From Agelaius tricolor (Eukaryota; Chordata; Aves; Passeriformes; Icteridae), in the NCBI GenBank assembly GCA_023055355.1, contig JALJCS010000001.1, positions 76,301,381-76,365,380 of the forward strand: DNA of 64,000 bases, written 5' to 3'. Below the pieces are notes generated by a model. The model saw nothing but the letters and a program-made list of their open reading frames with translations. It was not told where the DNA came from and made no database searches. The first letter of the stretch is position 1. Every line of letters starts with the position of its first letter. A program made the position numbers and the translations under genes. This document shows, in pieces, positions 38,126 through 51,274 of this stretch.

Positions 38126-39558
38126 AAGTTATTGCTATAACATGTATTTGGGATGTGTGATGCCCAAAATAAACATTAGATATACCAGTAGCTATAAAAA
38201 CAGTGATTCATTGGAAAAGTTTTTGCTTCTGGATAGACAGGAAACACCAATTGAATAGTTTTGTTTGATTTTCTTGTTTGCCACAGCAAATTTATTTTAA
38301 AATACAAGATCACAACAATACTAACACATTGCTAATCATTTACATTTATCAATCATTTAAAATATAGTAAAGAGAAACTGCAAGACTATTGTCAAAAAAA
38401 GAAGTACTTATGAGGGATATTCTTCTGGCAATAAGAAAAAACTTTTGACTGAGCCCTATTCAATCAAAGGCCTAATTCTGAAATATGTGTGAGGTACAAG
38501 TGAACAGATGCTCAACATTAAGTAGTAAAATTTCTATCAAAGTCCTAGATTCTGGTGTGAACAACAAAAGAAAACATTTGTTTTCTGACAGCCTTTCTTT
38601 TATGTACCACACCAATGCCATTACATCTGCAATCACTGGGGCGTAATTGTTGCTTCAAACATAGCTGCTCCATTTGGAATTGGATTATTAAATTACTTGT
38701 TTGGTATTTGATCATAAAATAGTTTTGAGCTTGCTGCCATTTCTTCTGTTATTCTTATCAATGTTGACAGAGGAAAATATTTATCTTTGCTAAGAAAATG
38801 GAAATTATCTTGTGGAATATGAACATTACTGCTTAATATATGGTTTCAATGTCTTCATAAGCAAGCTATTACTCTGTATTTCATTTCAGAATCAAGACAA
38901 AATATAAACAGAAATAAGCTTGTTTCTCTGAAGATGGAGCTGATTTTAAGAATGTTCTGACTGCAAAGATGGAAACAATACTTCAGGTATTTGCACTGTA
39001 ACTGTCTTCAATTAGTGTTTGATCAAAAAAAAAGGGTGGGGAGGAAAAACTATTGACTTGGCTGAGTGCTATTATATGTTTTTCTTCCAAATATAAAATT
39101 TTTCATAAGAAAATAAATGATTATTCAAAGGGCAAAGAGAAATAGTTCATCTCACACAGCAATCACACACAGAAGGTGCTTTAAGAGAAGAACAAGTTGT
39201 CAAAGCTCAAGTTGAAAAAGTCGAGAGCTGTGATTCACAGGTCCTGGGTTACCTCTCACTTTGACTTGGAGTCTGCACACAGAGCTGCTGACTTACACTG
39301 CTGTTACTGAAAGATGATGACAGTGAGGAAGTCTCTGCTGCTGAGCATTTGAAAAAGGAATTTTTACTTCTTTGTCCTGCTAACAAATTCAGACCACTGG
39401 GATGCCATAAGCAGATACTTCATCCAGCCCTCCTGTAGTTAAATGTGATAGTGGCCCTAAATGCAGAGATTTTACTTTTCCAGTGTAATTTGGTATTCCA
39501 TGAAAAAGTCTGAAGGGGTTAATAACTTATTCATTTTATTTCAATGAAAAAAGCTTTC

Positions 39559-39594
39559 AAAAGAAACTGAAAAGAAACTTTTTCAAAAGAAACT
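39559..39594 (+). repeat. Triplicated decamer
   Basis: aaaagaaact occurs at 39559, 39570 and 39585. The first and third copies share the longer context ttcaaaagaaact. This is local slippage in purine-rich sequence. Confidence 0.88.
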
Positions 39595-40261
39595 TGAAAG
39601 GACAGGTTTTCTAATATGCAAGCTGTATAAAAAAGCCCCATTTTTTTCTGGGTTCAGTAAACCTACATATTTCAGATATATAGCAGTCTATAAAGTACTA
39701 ATGCCTGAAAAATTTGTTTTTCATAAAACAGAATTTTATCTGACTGATTACAGCTCAGTGGATTTTTTTCTTTTTCAAAAACACCACTAAACAATGTATA
39801 CTCTTATAAGCTGCAAATTGTCATTTAAAAAAATTTCCCTCCTGTGGCTGAGACTACGATAGTTTTCAAATAATCAGGCAATGGTTTTTAGGTTAGCTTC
39901 TTCTATTACTGTAAAAATTATAAAGGGAAAGAAAACAAATAAATACTTGCAACTTACTTAAAAGTTCTAGCCACATACCAGTAGCACGTTACAAATGACT
40001 GACATAATTCAAAGAGTACCAGTAAAATCAGTACATGAGAAATAAATACTGTAGACAATTTAACTTAATGCTGCAAACAGGCAGTCTTTCTTAGCTTTTG
40101 TTTCTTCTGCAACCTGGAAAAACTGGCATTAGTATCAAGTTGCATGTATGAAGTTTCCTGGCCATGAAGCCACAAAATAGTAAAAGCAATAGCTCTTTGA
40201 TTTTTATAGTATCAGAATAATTATCTATGTCTTCAAGACTAGTCAGAATGGTCAGGTATAA

Positions 40262-40345
40262 TATTATGGAATCACTAAGGTTGGAAAAGACCTCTGAGAT
40301 CATCAAGACCAGCCACTAACCCATGTCCCTAAGCCCAGCATGGCT
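40262..40345 (-). mobile_element. CR1 LINE 3'-terminal fragment
   Basis: The plus strand reads 'atggaatcactaaggttgga', 'aaagacctctgagatcatca' and 'aacccatgtccctaagccca', the complement of the CR1 3' end. After about 40345 the CR1 match stops and a GC-rich sequence of other origin begins. Confidence 0.85.
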
Positions 40346-40700
40346 GAAGCTTGCAGAGTGAGCTCTGTCTGAGCCAGCGTGGGCCAGCTCAGCATTATTC
40401 AGCTCCAGGAGCTCAGAGAGAACAAGATGGACTTGATGTCCTGAGCTGGTTCCAGCACACCCACAACGGAGCTGCTGCTGTGCCTGACTGAGTCACCCCA
40501 GCCCGGGAGCTCTCTGAGCCACGCAGGACACGGCAGCCCCAGCCCTGGGCAGAGCAGCTCAGCCCCTGCTGCACCCTTGGGGCCCGTGGCTCTCACAGCC
40601 CTGGAGAGCCCCCACCACCCTGCAGGGCTCCCTGCTTTTCTCACACCCTGTGTGACAAAGCCAGCAGCAGTGGCACTGATTCACTGATCTTTCCAGGAGC
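40346..40700. other. GC-rich island of unknown origin
   Basis: This block is clearly richer in G and C than anything nearby and holds several CpG dinucleotides (for example in gccagcgtggg, acaacgg, gcccggg, cacgcagg and acacggc). It abuts the 5' break of a CR1 tail. An 81-codon open frame lies on the minus strand (40399-40644); its translation (rich in A, G, P and S) matches no protein I know. It could be transduced sequence carried by the CR1 insertion, a fragment of an unrecognised repeat, a decayed exon or a small regulatory island. I cannot choose among these. Confidence 0.5.
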
Positions 40701-43700
40701 TGACTGTGCTCTCACACTTGTCAATTCCTCAAGATCCCCCAGGAGCCTATACAGTGCCTATACTCCTTGATGTACTCTTTCCTGTGGGGGTAGCAAATGC
40801 AACACCATTTTATCTAATATTCCCACTGAACACAGCAGTGATTCCCATTAGTTTCAATCTGTACCTTTGCACCTCTGGACAGGCACACTTTGTGAGATGG
40901 CCATGGCCCTATTAGACTTATTAGACTAGGCCATAGCTTTTTCCCAGCCCTTATATTTAGATTTCCTTTCAAAACAAACTAGGACACACTGGTCTATGGC
41001 TACACTCAGGTCTCATCCTCATCCTCATCCAGAAAGTTGGAATGGACCAGGTTGCAAAGCTGAGCACCAGAGCCAATTGCAAAGCTATGAGGCATATCTG
41101 ACCAACTTATCTAACACAGCCTAAGGGTTTGTGGCATTGCTTACAGTGAAAACTATAATTTCAGGACAAAGGCTTGAAACCTGGAGGTGAATCTCACTCT
41201 TGTTATCACTCTTGGTATCATGGTCAATCTCTGCTATTTTTGGTGACTTCAGCACTAAGAGTGGATAGGATGCTGAACAGGCCAAGTGGACATTAATTAG
41301 GTAAGTTAAGAAAATCAGAAGGCTAATATTTACTTTGAAATTGCAAGTTTCTAAAACAAGTGCACTAAAGCAAGTGACTAGAACCTTAGGATGGCATAAA
41401 ATTACCACAAGATTTACTTTGTAAGTTTTTGTAGGGCACGAACTGGAAACTGCAGTAAAAGCAGTACAGAGAGGACCAGCCAACAAAGTAAGTCATGCTG
41501 ACAGGGCTAATGCAGTAACACTTTTCAAACTGTACAAGCATTTGGAATAAAAATGGCCTATTCCAGTTCTTTAAGCACAGCATGTTTTGCTCTACAAATA
41601 TCTTGAGCTTTGATTTAGCAAAGCATTCAGCCATGTTCTTGCCTCTAAGCACAGAGTTAAACTCTGATTGCCACATACTAGATTTATTATGCTGCAGGTC
41701 TGGAAACTCATGGCATTTGACACTGAAATAGAAAGCTTCCCTTTGCTCTTGAAAAGTCTATCATCAATCCATCAGTCAAGACATTTTAACTTTTTTGTTC
41801 CTGTTGTTTTGTTTTGGTTTGTTTTTGTTTTCATTTTTGAACTGATTAAGCAAGATGTACTTCTAGGGGCAAAATAACCTAGGCAGTAAAAATGAGCAAC
41901 TCTAACAAAATAAAGTCAATTGAATACCAAAGTTATGGGTTGGAAAAAACAATTTCAAACAGGTGAATGCAGTACTCCTCTGCTTTGGCCTGTGCAGATG
42001 ATGCTGCAGGTTGTCAATGTGGTTCAGTCAAAGCCAGCAGAGGTTTTTATGCATAACCTGGGGACCAAAGCAGAGGAAAAACCAGACATTTTTCCAGGAG
42101 GCAAAATGTTTCCTGATCCTCTGGTGCAAAGAGCAAGGAGGAGCAGGAATAAAGAAAAATTAACACCATAACCTGAACAAGCCCTAGAAACATACTCTGG
42201 GAAAAGAAGGGGGGATTTGGGGGCCAGTCTTGATTAAAAAGAGCCTGTAGTAGTGTACTCTGCTAAGATACTCAATTGATTGATTCACAGTGAGTTCAGA
42301 TGGAAAGAGACTTAGCATTTCTTTCCCAATTAACATCAAAGAATCATCCTGAGCAATTGGCACAACCCTAAACCCTGCATTTTTAGTTAAGTGTTTAGAT
42401 GAAAAGCAATCATTTAAAGACTTCTGACTATGTTCCTGTTCCTTATCCTTCTCTGTCTCTGAACTGACTGCACAAAACCTCTGCATTTAGGTTTATAATC
42501 AATAGATTTATATTTAAATCACTTTTGCCCTCCCTAGTCTCATTGCATTTTAATACTTTAAAACCATTAAATTGATCATGGTGGAATCTCTCATCATAAA
42601 ATACTCATTACTTTAAATACATGTGTTTCATTTAGCATTGTAGAGCAATCTCCATCTGCTGATTTTTCAGTGGTATCTTTTTCATTATCTCCATGCCTTT
42701 CCCTGCAGCCTATTTTATAACCTTCCAGTGTACTTGAAGAACAAAAAATGCCCTAGGTTTTTATTTCACTCTCTTTATTGAGAATAGTGCCATTAGCTGT
42801 CCAGATTGTCCTTCACTAAGCCTTTTTACTACAAATTATGAAGCACTTCACTAATAAAATTAACATTATGAGTAAACGCTATATTCTATGCCATACCATT
42901 ACTCTGTTCATAAATCTGGTCTTTTGAAAATCCACAAATCTCTTATAAACCCTCACTGAAAATAATGGCAAGTCAGAATTCCATACTATTTGTTTTGCCT
43001 TCTAAGATTTGCACTTTCAAAAATATCTTGAATCAAATATGATAAATAACAGTTCAATATCCCAACTGATGCAAGATTAAAAAGTTGCAGTTATTCTAGA
43101 ACAAGCTGTCCTGTCCTGAGACTCTCAATACCTGAAAACTGTTGATCAGGGTTCTGAGAAGTGACACAGATCAATAAGCAAGACATATTTAGCAAAAGAA
43201 ATTACAGCCAGAAGTGGGTTTAATACTGTCTGTGTTACCAAAGCAGATTAAAGTTGAAGACAGACTGCAGTTGCACATGATTCTTTTCTTTCCCTGAAGC
43301 TCTTCTTATTTTGAAACTGTATTTAAATGGCAAACCCTTTCAAGCACTTTTGCACCAGGAGGGGGACTGTTTCATGTACCATAAACAGTATGCCTATCCT
43401 CAGTTTAATCTTCTGTCCTGTTCCTTTGCTACTTTGAAGAGACATCATAACTGCAAGCATGCCTTTTTCATTTTTAAAGGCTTTAACTTAAATATGAGAT
43501 TAATAGTTTGGGGAGTTTTAATCAGTTGTAAACAGAGTTGGGGAATTAAAAATTAAATCATGTTCATAAATACTGACAGAGAAAGCATAGATTATACTAG
43601 AACTTGACCTTAGAATTAAAAACAAATCTGTGCCAAATGTCAGTGTGAAGACTGAATATAATCTAATTCAACCTTAATATGTTTGATGGACCTGGCATTA

Positions 43701-43859
43701 CCCCACAGGTAACAATTGTGTCTTACAGACCAGGCTAGGAAACTTACTTGTGTTTTGCTTTCAAAAGAAAATTGTCCATTTATCACACTGAAAATTCTTT
43801 ATGGTTTAAACTTTCCAGCTAACTGAGGTTTTATCATGTTGAATCTGTCTAGACTATCC
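40701..43859. other. Unique sequence, no gene seen
   Basis: Contains a 9-bp tandem pair at 40911-40928 and three copies of tcatcc at 41013-41030. Open frames on the minus strand (121 codons at 41121-41486, and 100 codons at 42184-42486) show no domain. Confidence 0.5.
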
Positions 43860-44310
43860 TAAGTGCTATTGCCGGCACAATCGACATGATTATTTTTCTT
43901 ATTTATCCTGAAGTTATTTTTAAAATGTTTTCAGTAAGACGGGTCAATTATTTCTGGAACAACATCAGGGACTGCACTGTCTTCTCCGTGGTTCTCCCAG
44001 GCTCTCTGCAGTCCTGGAACTGAAGCAGAAATTTGAATGATGGCCCACTCATATTTTTGATAGATGCAGTTCATTTGATACATTAAGGAATATTTTGGGA
44101 TCGGTACTCTCTTTAAGGCAGTTGCTATTAAATTGTCATAATTTATCTTTGATTGTCACACAGTGTTATCTACAGTCTGGAAACATGTCCTGGCTTTGGA
44201 ATTAAAGCTAAGATAACCACTGACCTTTTGGCTCTGTCTTTAGCCTAAGACTTCAAGACATTTTCACCATTAAATTGCCAGTTTATCTCCAGTGTTGCAG
44301 TGACATGGGC
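43860..44310. promoter_or_regulatory. Candidate conserved non-coding element
   Basis: Within AT-rich DNA this stretch keeps several isolated CpGs (gccggc near 43871, atcgac near 43881, gacggg near 43939, tccgtg near 43987, atcggt near 44101). CpGs of this kind normally decay in methylated vertebrate DNA unless constrained or unmethylated. It also carries TCF-like (tttgat) and GATA-like (agataa) motifs and has no repeat character. Those short motifs are common by chance. No comparison was possible here, so this is a hypothesis. Confidence 0.3.
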
Positions 44311-45408
44311 AGTGTTGGAATGGGATTTCTTCTGCCTCATGTAGCCACTTGAATTTACTCATCTTGTGAAATCCAGTCATCTGGTTCTCTCTAAAACTAC
44401 CACACAGAGTTCAGAAACTGCAGGAAACAATCAACTGCTTCCCAATGTGCTTGTGCTCCCGGGTATGCCAAGTTATCCCATGGAGGTACCTGCCTAGCTT
44501 AGGCTGAACACCTGACTTTGAAGCACTGTTTTACATGAGATGAATCATTTCCCTAATGGAGAATATCCTCCTGGACTTAAAATGCTATGGCTAAAAATGT
44601 AGACACTTAATAGACAATTCTATAAAGCTACTTGCAATTGCTGTGCTGCAGCACCTTACTTTCTATCGTCTTTGCCTCAAACAGAATTTACCGCTTTGAT
44701 GGACACTTCTGTTTTTTCTTCTGTGTGTTTGTTTTAACAGCCAACTGAAAGTCAATCTCATCACCTACGAGATGGAGCTTACACAAAGCAGAATGCTGAA
44801 ACTCACAAGAAAGTAAAATACTGGCCTGACCATGAGATCTGATGAGCCAATGGAAATTCAACCCTTTCATCCTATAAGACAGCAAAAGTTGGCAACACAG
44901 CATCATACGTGCCTGGGAGTTTGGTTTTTCTGTTAATATTCTACAAAGAAACATTTTAAAATAATATCCTCTCTTTATTTTCTCCTCTTAGAAACAAACT
45001 TCTGATCATTTGACATGAGTTTATTTCAACCTGACCTCTCCTCAACAAATGGGATTTGTGTTCACATCTGTACACACTAGATGCCTTTGAATGTACTGCA
45101 TGAACAACAGGCTGACATAACCCACTTGGATACTTGTGAAAAGTGACTGCAGGTGTCAAAGGACACATTTATCATCCACTAGTCCTGTTGTTTGGATGGT
45201 CTTTGCTCTTACATATCAAGCAGATTCAACAGGCTAGCATGATAGAAAAATTAGACATCTTTTATAAGCCCTGCTGAGCACAGGATGAAAATATTTCTAT
45301 AATTGTAGAGCTGAAATCAGAGGCTCGGAAAATTTAAATACAAGAAAAGATGTAGATGAGTGAGAATTCACACAAAATTGGGTGAAACATAATTTTATTT
45401 AGTGGTAA

Positions 45409-45420
45409 TCTCTATAGAGA
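45409..45420. repeat. 12-bp perfect palindrome
   Basis: tctctatagaga reads the same on both strands with no loop. It may be coincidence. Confidence 0.8.
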
Positions 45421-48400
45421 CCTTTAGAGGAGAGTGTGATGTTACCTATTCCACAGGAACACTAAATATCCAAGAATACTTCCAGTCCTAAAATAATATT
45501 TTCTCAGAAATTCCCAAACATACCCTTTCTTCTCCCCATCATCTCAAAATATGGAATATTAGTGGGCTGCTGGTGACTCTGCGCGGCCTTTGACTAAATG
45601 CTTGTGTCAGCGTATGTGAAAAAAGAGCAGCTGTCCTAAAAGTAAAGTATTATTTAGTATTTAACTAAGTCTTTATGAAAAACTGCTCATTGGAATGCTA
45701 GCAGGTATTTGAAACACAATTTAAAATATCTCCCATCTTCTACTCCTTGAACCTCCTCTTCTCTGTATATTCAGCCAAAAGTTTTGGCAAGCTGTTTGGG
45801 GCTTTCAGAGGATATTTGTGTGGAGCAAGTGACTACAGGACAGCCCTGCTCCGTGTAGTTGTGTTTTGACAAGACCAAATTATTTTCACGTGCCAGGTAG
45901 CGCATGGACAAACACCTTCAGAGCCCTCCATGTGCACAACCCCAGCTATGCAAACTGTGCCTGCCACCAGCCCTCAGTCCTGCCTCTCTTGCTGGAATTC
46001 CCAATGTGTTTGGCACAGTGTGCCTGCCCTTGTCCATCACCTTCATCTTCACCCCTGGACTCTAAGAATGAAGCTGCTCTCCCTTCCTTGCTCATTGCAA
46101 TGACGATATGAGTCTGCAAGGGCCCCTGTAAGATTTTCTGCAACTCCTTTTCCTGCTATTCCCTCCTTTTTTCCTTCCTTTTCTTTGGGAAAACTGAGAT
46201 GCAGAAGTTCAGCATAAATAAAATAAGCTCATTCTACAGCAAACAAATCAATCAGCCAGCTACTGCCACCAAGCAGGTCAGTGTGGTGGTTAATGGTAGG
46301 GACAAATACAGCTGTTTGAGAATGGCTTTGCATCAGGCCTGGGGAAATGCTAAGCAAAATTGCTACAGAGATAGAGGAAAGAAGAAACACCTGTGCTCTC
46401 TGGATGACCAGAAAAGCATCCCAGATTACAGCATCCAAAGCAGTACAAATGAAGAGCCCAAGGGTCAAACAAAAGGGAGTCTTCCCAAGCTTCTTTCTGG
46501 GAAGAGCCTTTAATAGTTGCACACATATCCAAGGCTCGCTGACTGCTGCTTCTGCTGCCCAAGAGGAATGTTTATGGAAACTAAAAGAGGCCAAAGTACA
46601 AGGAACGAGGGATGTTCAGAGTCAGTCTGTTAAGCACCAAAATGTTCCCCTGCAGTTCTTGAGAAATGGACCAAAAATGGCACTGATTTCCTTTGACATA
46701 TGCCTAGGCAGGGTGCTGAAAGAGAACACATAGCAGAGATTTCAGATACTTCTGTCAGGAAGGAAAAAATTAAGAATACAAAACCTGCACTCTGCTACCC
46801 ACAAACCAGTGCTCTATGATTGTTATTTCAGTTAAAGCCTCTGTTGTTTCCTGCCCCCAGCAATCAGATTGTATCAGCAAAGAAAATAATGAAAAGGAAA
46901 AGGAATGTATAAATAATTGCCATAAATTATATATTGTTTTTTCTATACAGAAGTATCTGACATTTTAACTGCTTCTGTGAGGAGCACAAGACTCAGTAAA
47001 AGTCCCAGGTTTGCGCAATCTTAAAAAAAAAAGCTTAAATGCATTAAAATTTTCAGTAAAGCTTGGACCGTACTCTCAGGCTAGAGATCGACTGATAATG
47101 TTCCAGGGAATGGAAAAGAAGCACCTTTATCAACCAGAGCTTTCCTCTGGGAAGGAATGGTGGGGTTTTATCAATTGTTATTCAGAGCTGTAGATCAGTT
47201 TAAGTGTTGTAACTGAAACCATCATGGAATTATCTAACCAAAATATAAGTATGTACATACATACCAAGAGAAGTTTAAGCTCCCAGCAGAGTCTCTTTAG
47301 TTTATAGAAGTATCCATCTGACCCAAGATAACTTTGCCTAAAGACAGATGAACAGTGCCTTGTCAGACCCTGTGAGGGTATCCAGGGCAGCCTATCTGTC
47401 CTAGGTCTCATGCATTTTTGCCAGCCCTTAGAGGACATTTTGGAAGATGAACACATCTCAAAAAGCACCTGGTACCTAAATTTAGGCACCTTTCTTATTT
47501 AGGATGAACAGGACAGGTTTCCAGGCTCCATTGACAGTATTGGCTGGGTGCCCAGCTCATGTGCTAGCACTCACACATAAATAACTGAAGTCAGATACAT
47601 TATTCCAAAGCTAAATCCCACCCCAATCACATCAAAACCCCAATGTTCATATAAGGAGCTGCATCTTAGATTCGGGTCAAGAATAGCTGTGGCTCTTGAG
47701 TATTCTTGCTGTAATGCCCTTTTCATTTTGATTTTGATTGAGTTATTCTGCCTCCATGGCCTGTCAGGAGGAGAATTGAGTTTTAGGGCCCACACTTCAA
47801 CATGAACACCAAGGAAAGCAATATTTTTGCAGCTTTTCTAGCTTTCATAACACAGTACTTGAGAATCCCAGAGTCCTTTTTTACCAACTTTTTTTTAGAG
47901 GCTGACTGAAAGGGAGCAGCTTCTGATTTCATTCCATTTTGGAGAAAAGTGTGCAGCTCAGGGGTCATATTTTGAAGGTAACACCATCACTGTGGACACA
48001 CATAGCACCTCAGACTCTAATTTCAGATGAAAAATTAGGCTCTTTGTGTCTAAGTGCTTCTGAAAATCCCACTAGGGTCCCATTTGCTGATTCATTGCCT
48101 AACTTGCTTGTAAATTCTGCTATGGCTTGTTCAAGGTGACATACAACTTTTGAATTCTACTTTTCATCGTGTTCTCCCCAGCTCACTTTGGTTTTGGTCA
48201 CTGATCTTTTTCGTCCCTGGCCCCAAACCCAAACTCATTGCTAAGGTCCATCTGGCATGAATGCATCACAGTGTGATGGGATGATTTGCTGACCATTTGC
48301 TGTTTTCCTCTGTGTACAGCAAGACCCATGAGGCTCTTCCTCACAGCCCTGCACTCACTTTGCATTTTTGCTATTAAAAATATCCCCGCAGTCTTAGTAC

Positions 48401-48760
48401 TCTGCTATGGGTTATTCATATTTGAGTTAACCACTTAAACACATCCAGGTGAAACAGGTACAACAACCTTTCCAGGCAGCTGCTGAACCACAGTTTCACC
48501 AGAAAGCTAAGGAAAAATAAGTTTATTAATATCCAGCATAAATATTTCTTTCAAATACAAACAATTCCTGTTTTCTTCTACCAGTAAGATACTTGGAAAA
48601 TAATCTATCATTGTTTCCTTTCTAACCACTTTTTCCAGACATGGAAACAGCAAAGAACTTTTTTTTCTCTTAAGAAAATAAATCCATTTCTTCATAGCTT
48701 TAAGCTGATTTGCCTGTAATAAGCACAGTTGCTGTTATTTTACATATCCTTGATTTAAAA

Positions 48761-48783
48761 TGTGTGTGTGGGGGGGGGTGGGG
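48761..48783 (+). repeat. (TG)n followed by a G run
   Basis: Five TG units run directly into a G tract of about nine bases, then tgggg. Alternating TG can adopt left-handed helix forms, and the G tract is prone to sequencing length error. Confidence 0.93.
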
Positions 48784-49544
48784 ATAAATAAGCATATAAT
48801 AGAAGATGACACTAATAAATGAGAAATGGTTTAATCCACCAATTAGATACCAATTTCTGCCAGGTTGTCTCAGGAGATGTTGGCCTGCTGCCTGTAAGCT
48901 ACTTCTCAAACACCGTGTATGCCTTTGACAACACATACAGAATGATGAAGCTTTCAAAAAGAAAATATCTTCTGAATGTCAGAAGGGACTAATTTCCTCA
49001 GTATCCTGAACAATTTTCCAAAGCTGCAAAGTAGTATACAGGAAAATTAGCTCATAGCTGTGCTGTGATTTCCCTAGCCAGTAAATTCAAGTTCTATCTC
49101 TGCATTTTAAAATGTTTTATAATAGGAAGTGAACTCCATAATTCATAATCCCTTTTTCTCCTTATATGAGTTTAAAATTCTGCTCCTCATCTTTTGTGAG
49201 GCAGATAAGCAACAGTGAAATCAAAATAAAATTTTTCATTATTTGTAAGAATTATTCCTTAGTATCCTTAGAAGGGTTATCTGAAAAACAAAAAAAAAGA
49301 GCTTGTGGGTTACAAATAGTTTAGAAAATATAATGCAATCCTCATACTCAAATGACAAGTGGTACACCATATAAATGAAAAATTCCTGTTGAGAAACTAC
49401 TTAAGCTGGTGCAGCCAGCTTTAGACACCAACAAGACACTTGCTGATGAAAAAAGCATATAAAAAACTTGCTGCCTTGAAGGACTTGGAAGAGGGAGTAG
49501 AGATATGCTTCAGATAGTTTTGCCACTGTATCAGTAACATTGAC

Positions 49545-49567
49545 TTTCTTTCTTTCTTTCTTTCTTT
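49545..49567 (+). repeat. (TTTC)n tetranucleotide repeat
   Basis: Nearly six uninterrupted tttc units, a short polypyrimidine microsatellite. Confidence 0.95.
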
Positions 49568-51274
49568 GGAACTGCACATGAGACAAGGATCAGAAAATAA
49601 TATGTGGCTTCAGTGATGGAAATGATTATTCATTTCATATTTACAGAGTGGCAGCTGATTTTGTGGAAAAACAAAAAAGCAAGAGTCACAAGACAAAATA
49701 TTATTTTTTTTCAATGAAAACAACTTTCAGAGCAAAAAATCTCATCAAATGGGAATATGAAACCAAATTTCTGCCTTTTGAAAAAATAAAAATAAAAATA
49801 TATTTCCTGACCAGCTGTGATCAATTCAGGCACACAGAGATTGGTGAATAAAGGAATATATGGCATTACTTTGTGGAATGCATTACTTTCAGGAATGATA
49901 AAAAGGCCATGTTAGGCCTTTTTAATAGATCTTGAAAAAAATATAAATAGCATTTAATATTACATATAATTTTCTCTTTGTTGTATATTGTCATAGAAGT
50001 TTTGTCTTAAACTGTACATTTCACCCAGATTTCTTTAGGCTTAACAAAAGATTTTCCAACAATTATGCTGAAGAAAGCTAAAAGGAACAGTTAATCTTCT
50101 GTAACACATGGGATCTCCCCAGTGGGTCTGCTACTGGGAAAATGCAATGCTACCAAAATAAAACAAATTATAATGGCAAATTTGTGCAACCACACTTCTT
50201 ATTTTTTTCTGCATAAACTACTTGTTTTTCTGCACAATTACATTAAACAATATTTTAGACTTTTAGGGTATTTCAAAGGGAAAGAAGAAAGCAGGAGTAC
50301 CCAGTTTCCTCTGGAAACAAACTTTATGCAAACCCTGTCTACCAACACTTCACCTTTCCTCCCCAACAAGAACTCAAACCTAGTTGCTTATCAATAATTA
50401 AATGCTACAAGGTGGAATGGCAAGACCTGTTAAAGCCTGACATCGTGTTGCTGCCATGTAGTAGGCACAAAAACAATTCCTTTCTGTCATGGCCCCAAAA
50501 TGCTATGAGATTTTTGCAAGTACAAAGTTCATGGTGTTAATATAGAGCTGAGTAGATCCAAATGGGCAATGTAGTCAGCATGTGGAACCTATAGAATATG
50601 GCCAAAACAAAGCTGAACCTGAAAAATGCTCTTCAGTTTATGTAAATTATACGGCTCCAACAACTCTAAAGAATTTACAAACTTATGTCAAATCCCACTT
50701 GTCAACCAACTGATCCATAATCTGTACACTTCCTCTAAAGACTAAAAGATTGTGGTTGACATGCAGAGAAAATACGCTAAGCAGTAAATAACATCTATTT
50801 CTTGACAGATATTTTCTTCTTACACATAATATCTAAATGAATAATAACATAAGAGTCTTATTTTCTCCAGGGTTTTCCATGCAAATGAAAGAAATATATA
50901 TGTTACTTGGGTTGTTCAGAACATCCAACAGCTCTGCAGTTTGCCAGCAAAGCCCTGCTCATGTAGCTGATTCAGTGAGCATTAATATTCATTAAAAGCA
51001 ATAATGAAGTGATATTGCCCTGATTTAGAGGTCTGGCAGGAAGAAGGTGGCAAGAGTCAAAGCTGGCCCCAAATGCCCTGTCTTAATCCTGACCCAAGCA
51101 GGTACATGCACCAGCTCACTAGGTCCTGCTGTTCTGCTCCCCATGAAGAGCAATGGGGTCAGGGTGAGAGCCACTTCCATCTTCATGACTTTTCACTATG
51201 ACATAAAGTTGTGGATTGCCATGGACTTGATAAGCTGCTTCACTGGCACACTGGGGCCAAAGTTTTAAAGACTG

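Larger units (their letters stand above)
35247..40261. other. AT-rich unique sequence, no gene seen
   Basis: No gene and no named element. Contains short AT-rich inverted repeats at 36028 and 38102 and a triplicated decamer at 39559. Segments at 37130-37320 and 38630-38900 have a dense, non-repetitive look with many TAAT-type motifs, as conserved non-coding elements often do. This is an impression only. Confidence 0.5.
44311..51274. other. Long unique stretch, no gene seen
   Basis: Nearly 7 kb without a named element. At 46199-46733 four open frames overlap on both strands (longest 128 codons, +). None resembles a known protein, so this is a stop-poor stretch rather than a gene. Small features inside are a 12-bp palindrome at 45409, a TG/G tract at 48761 and a TTTC repeat at 49545. 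Confidence 0.5.

Noticed and set aside
38880..39000. Exon-like segment between 'tttcatttcag' and a 'ggtattt' donor-like site
   Set aside because: The splice-like words are weak and common, frames inside contain stops, and no protein similarity is apparent.
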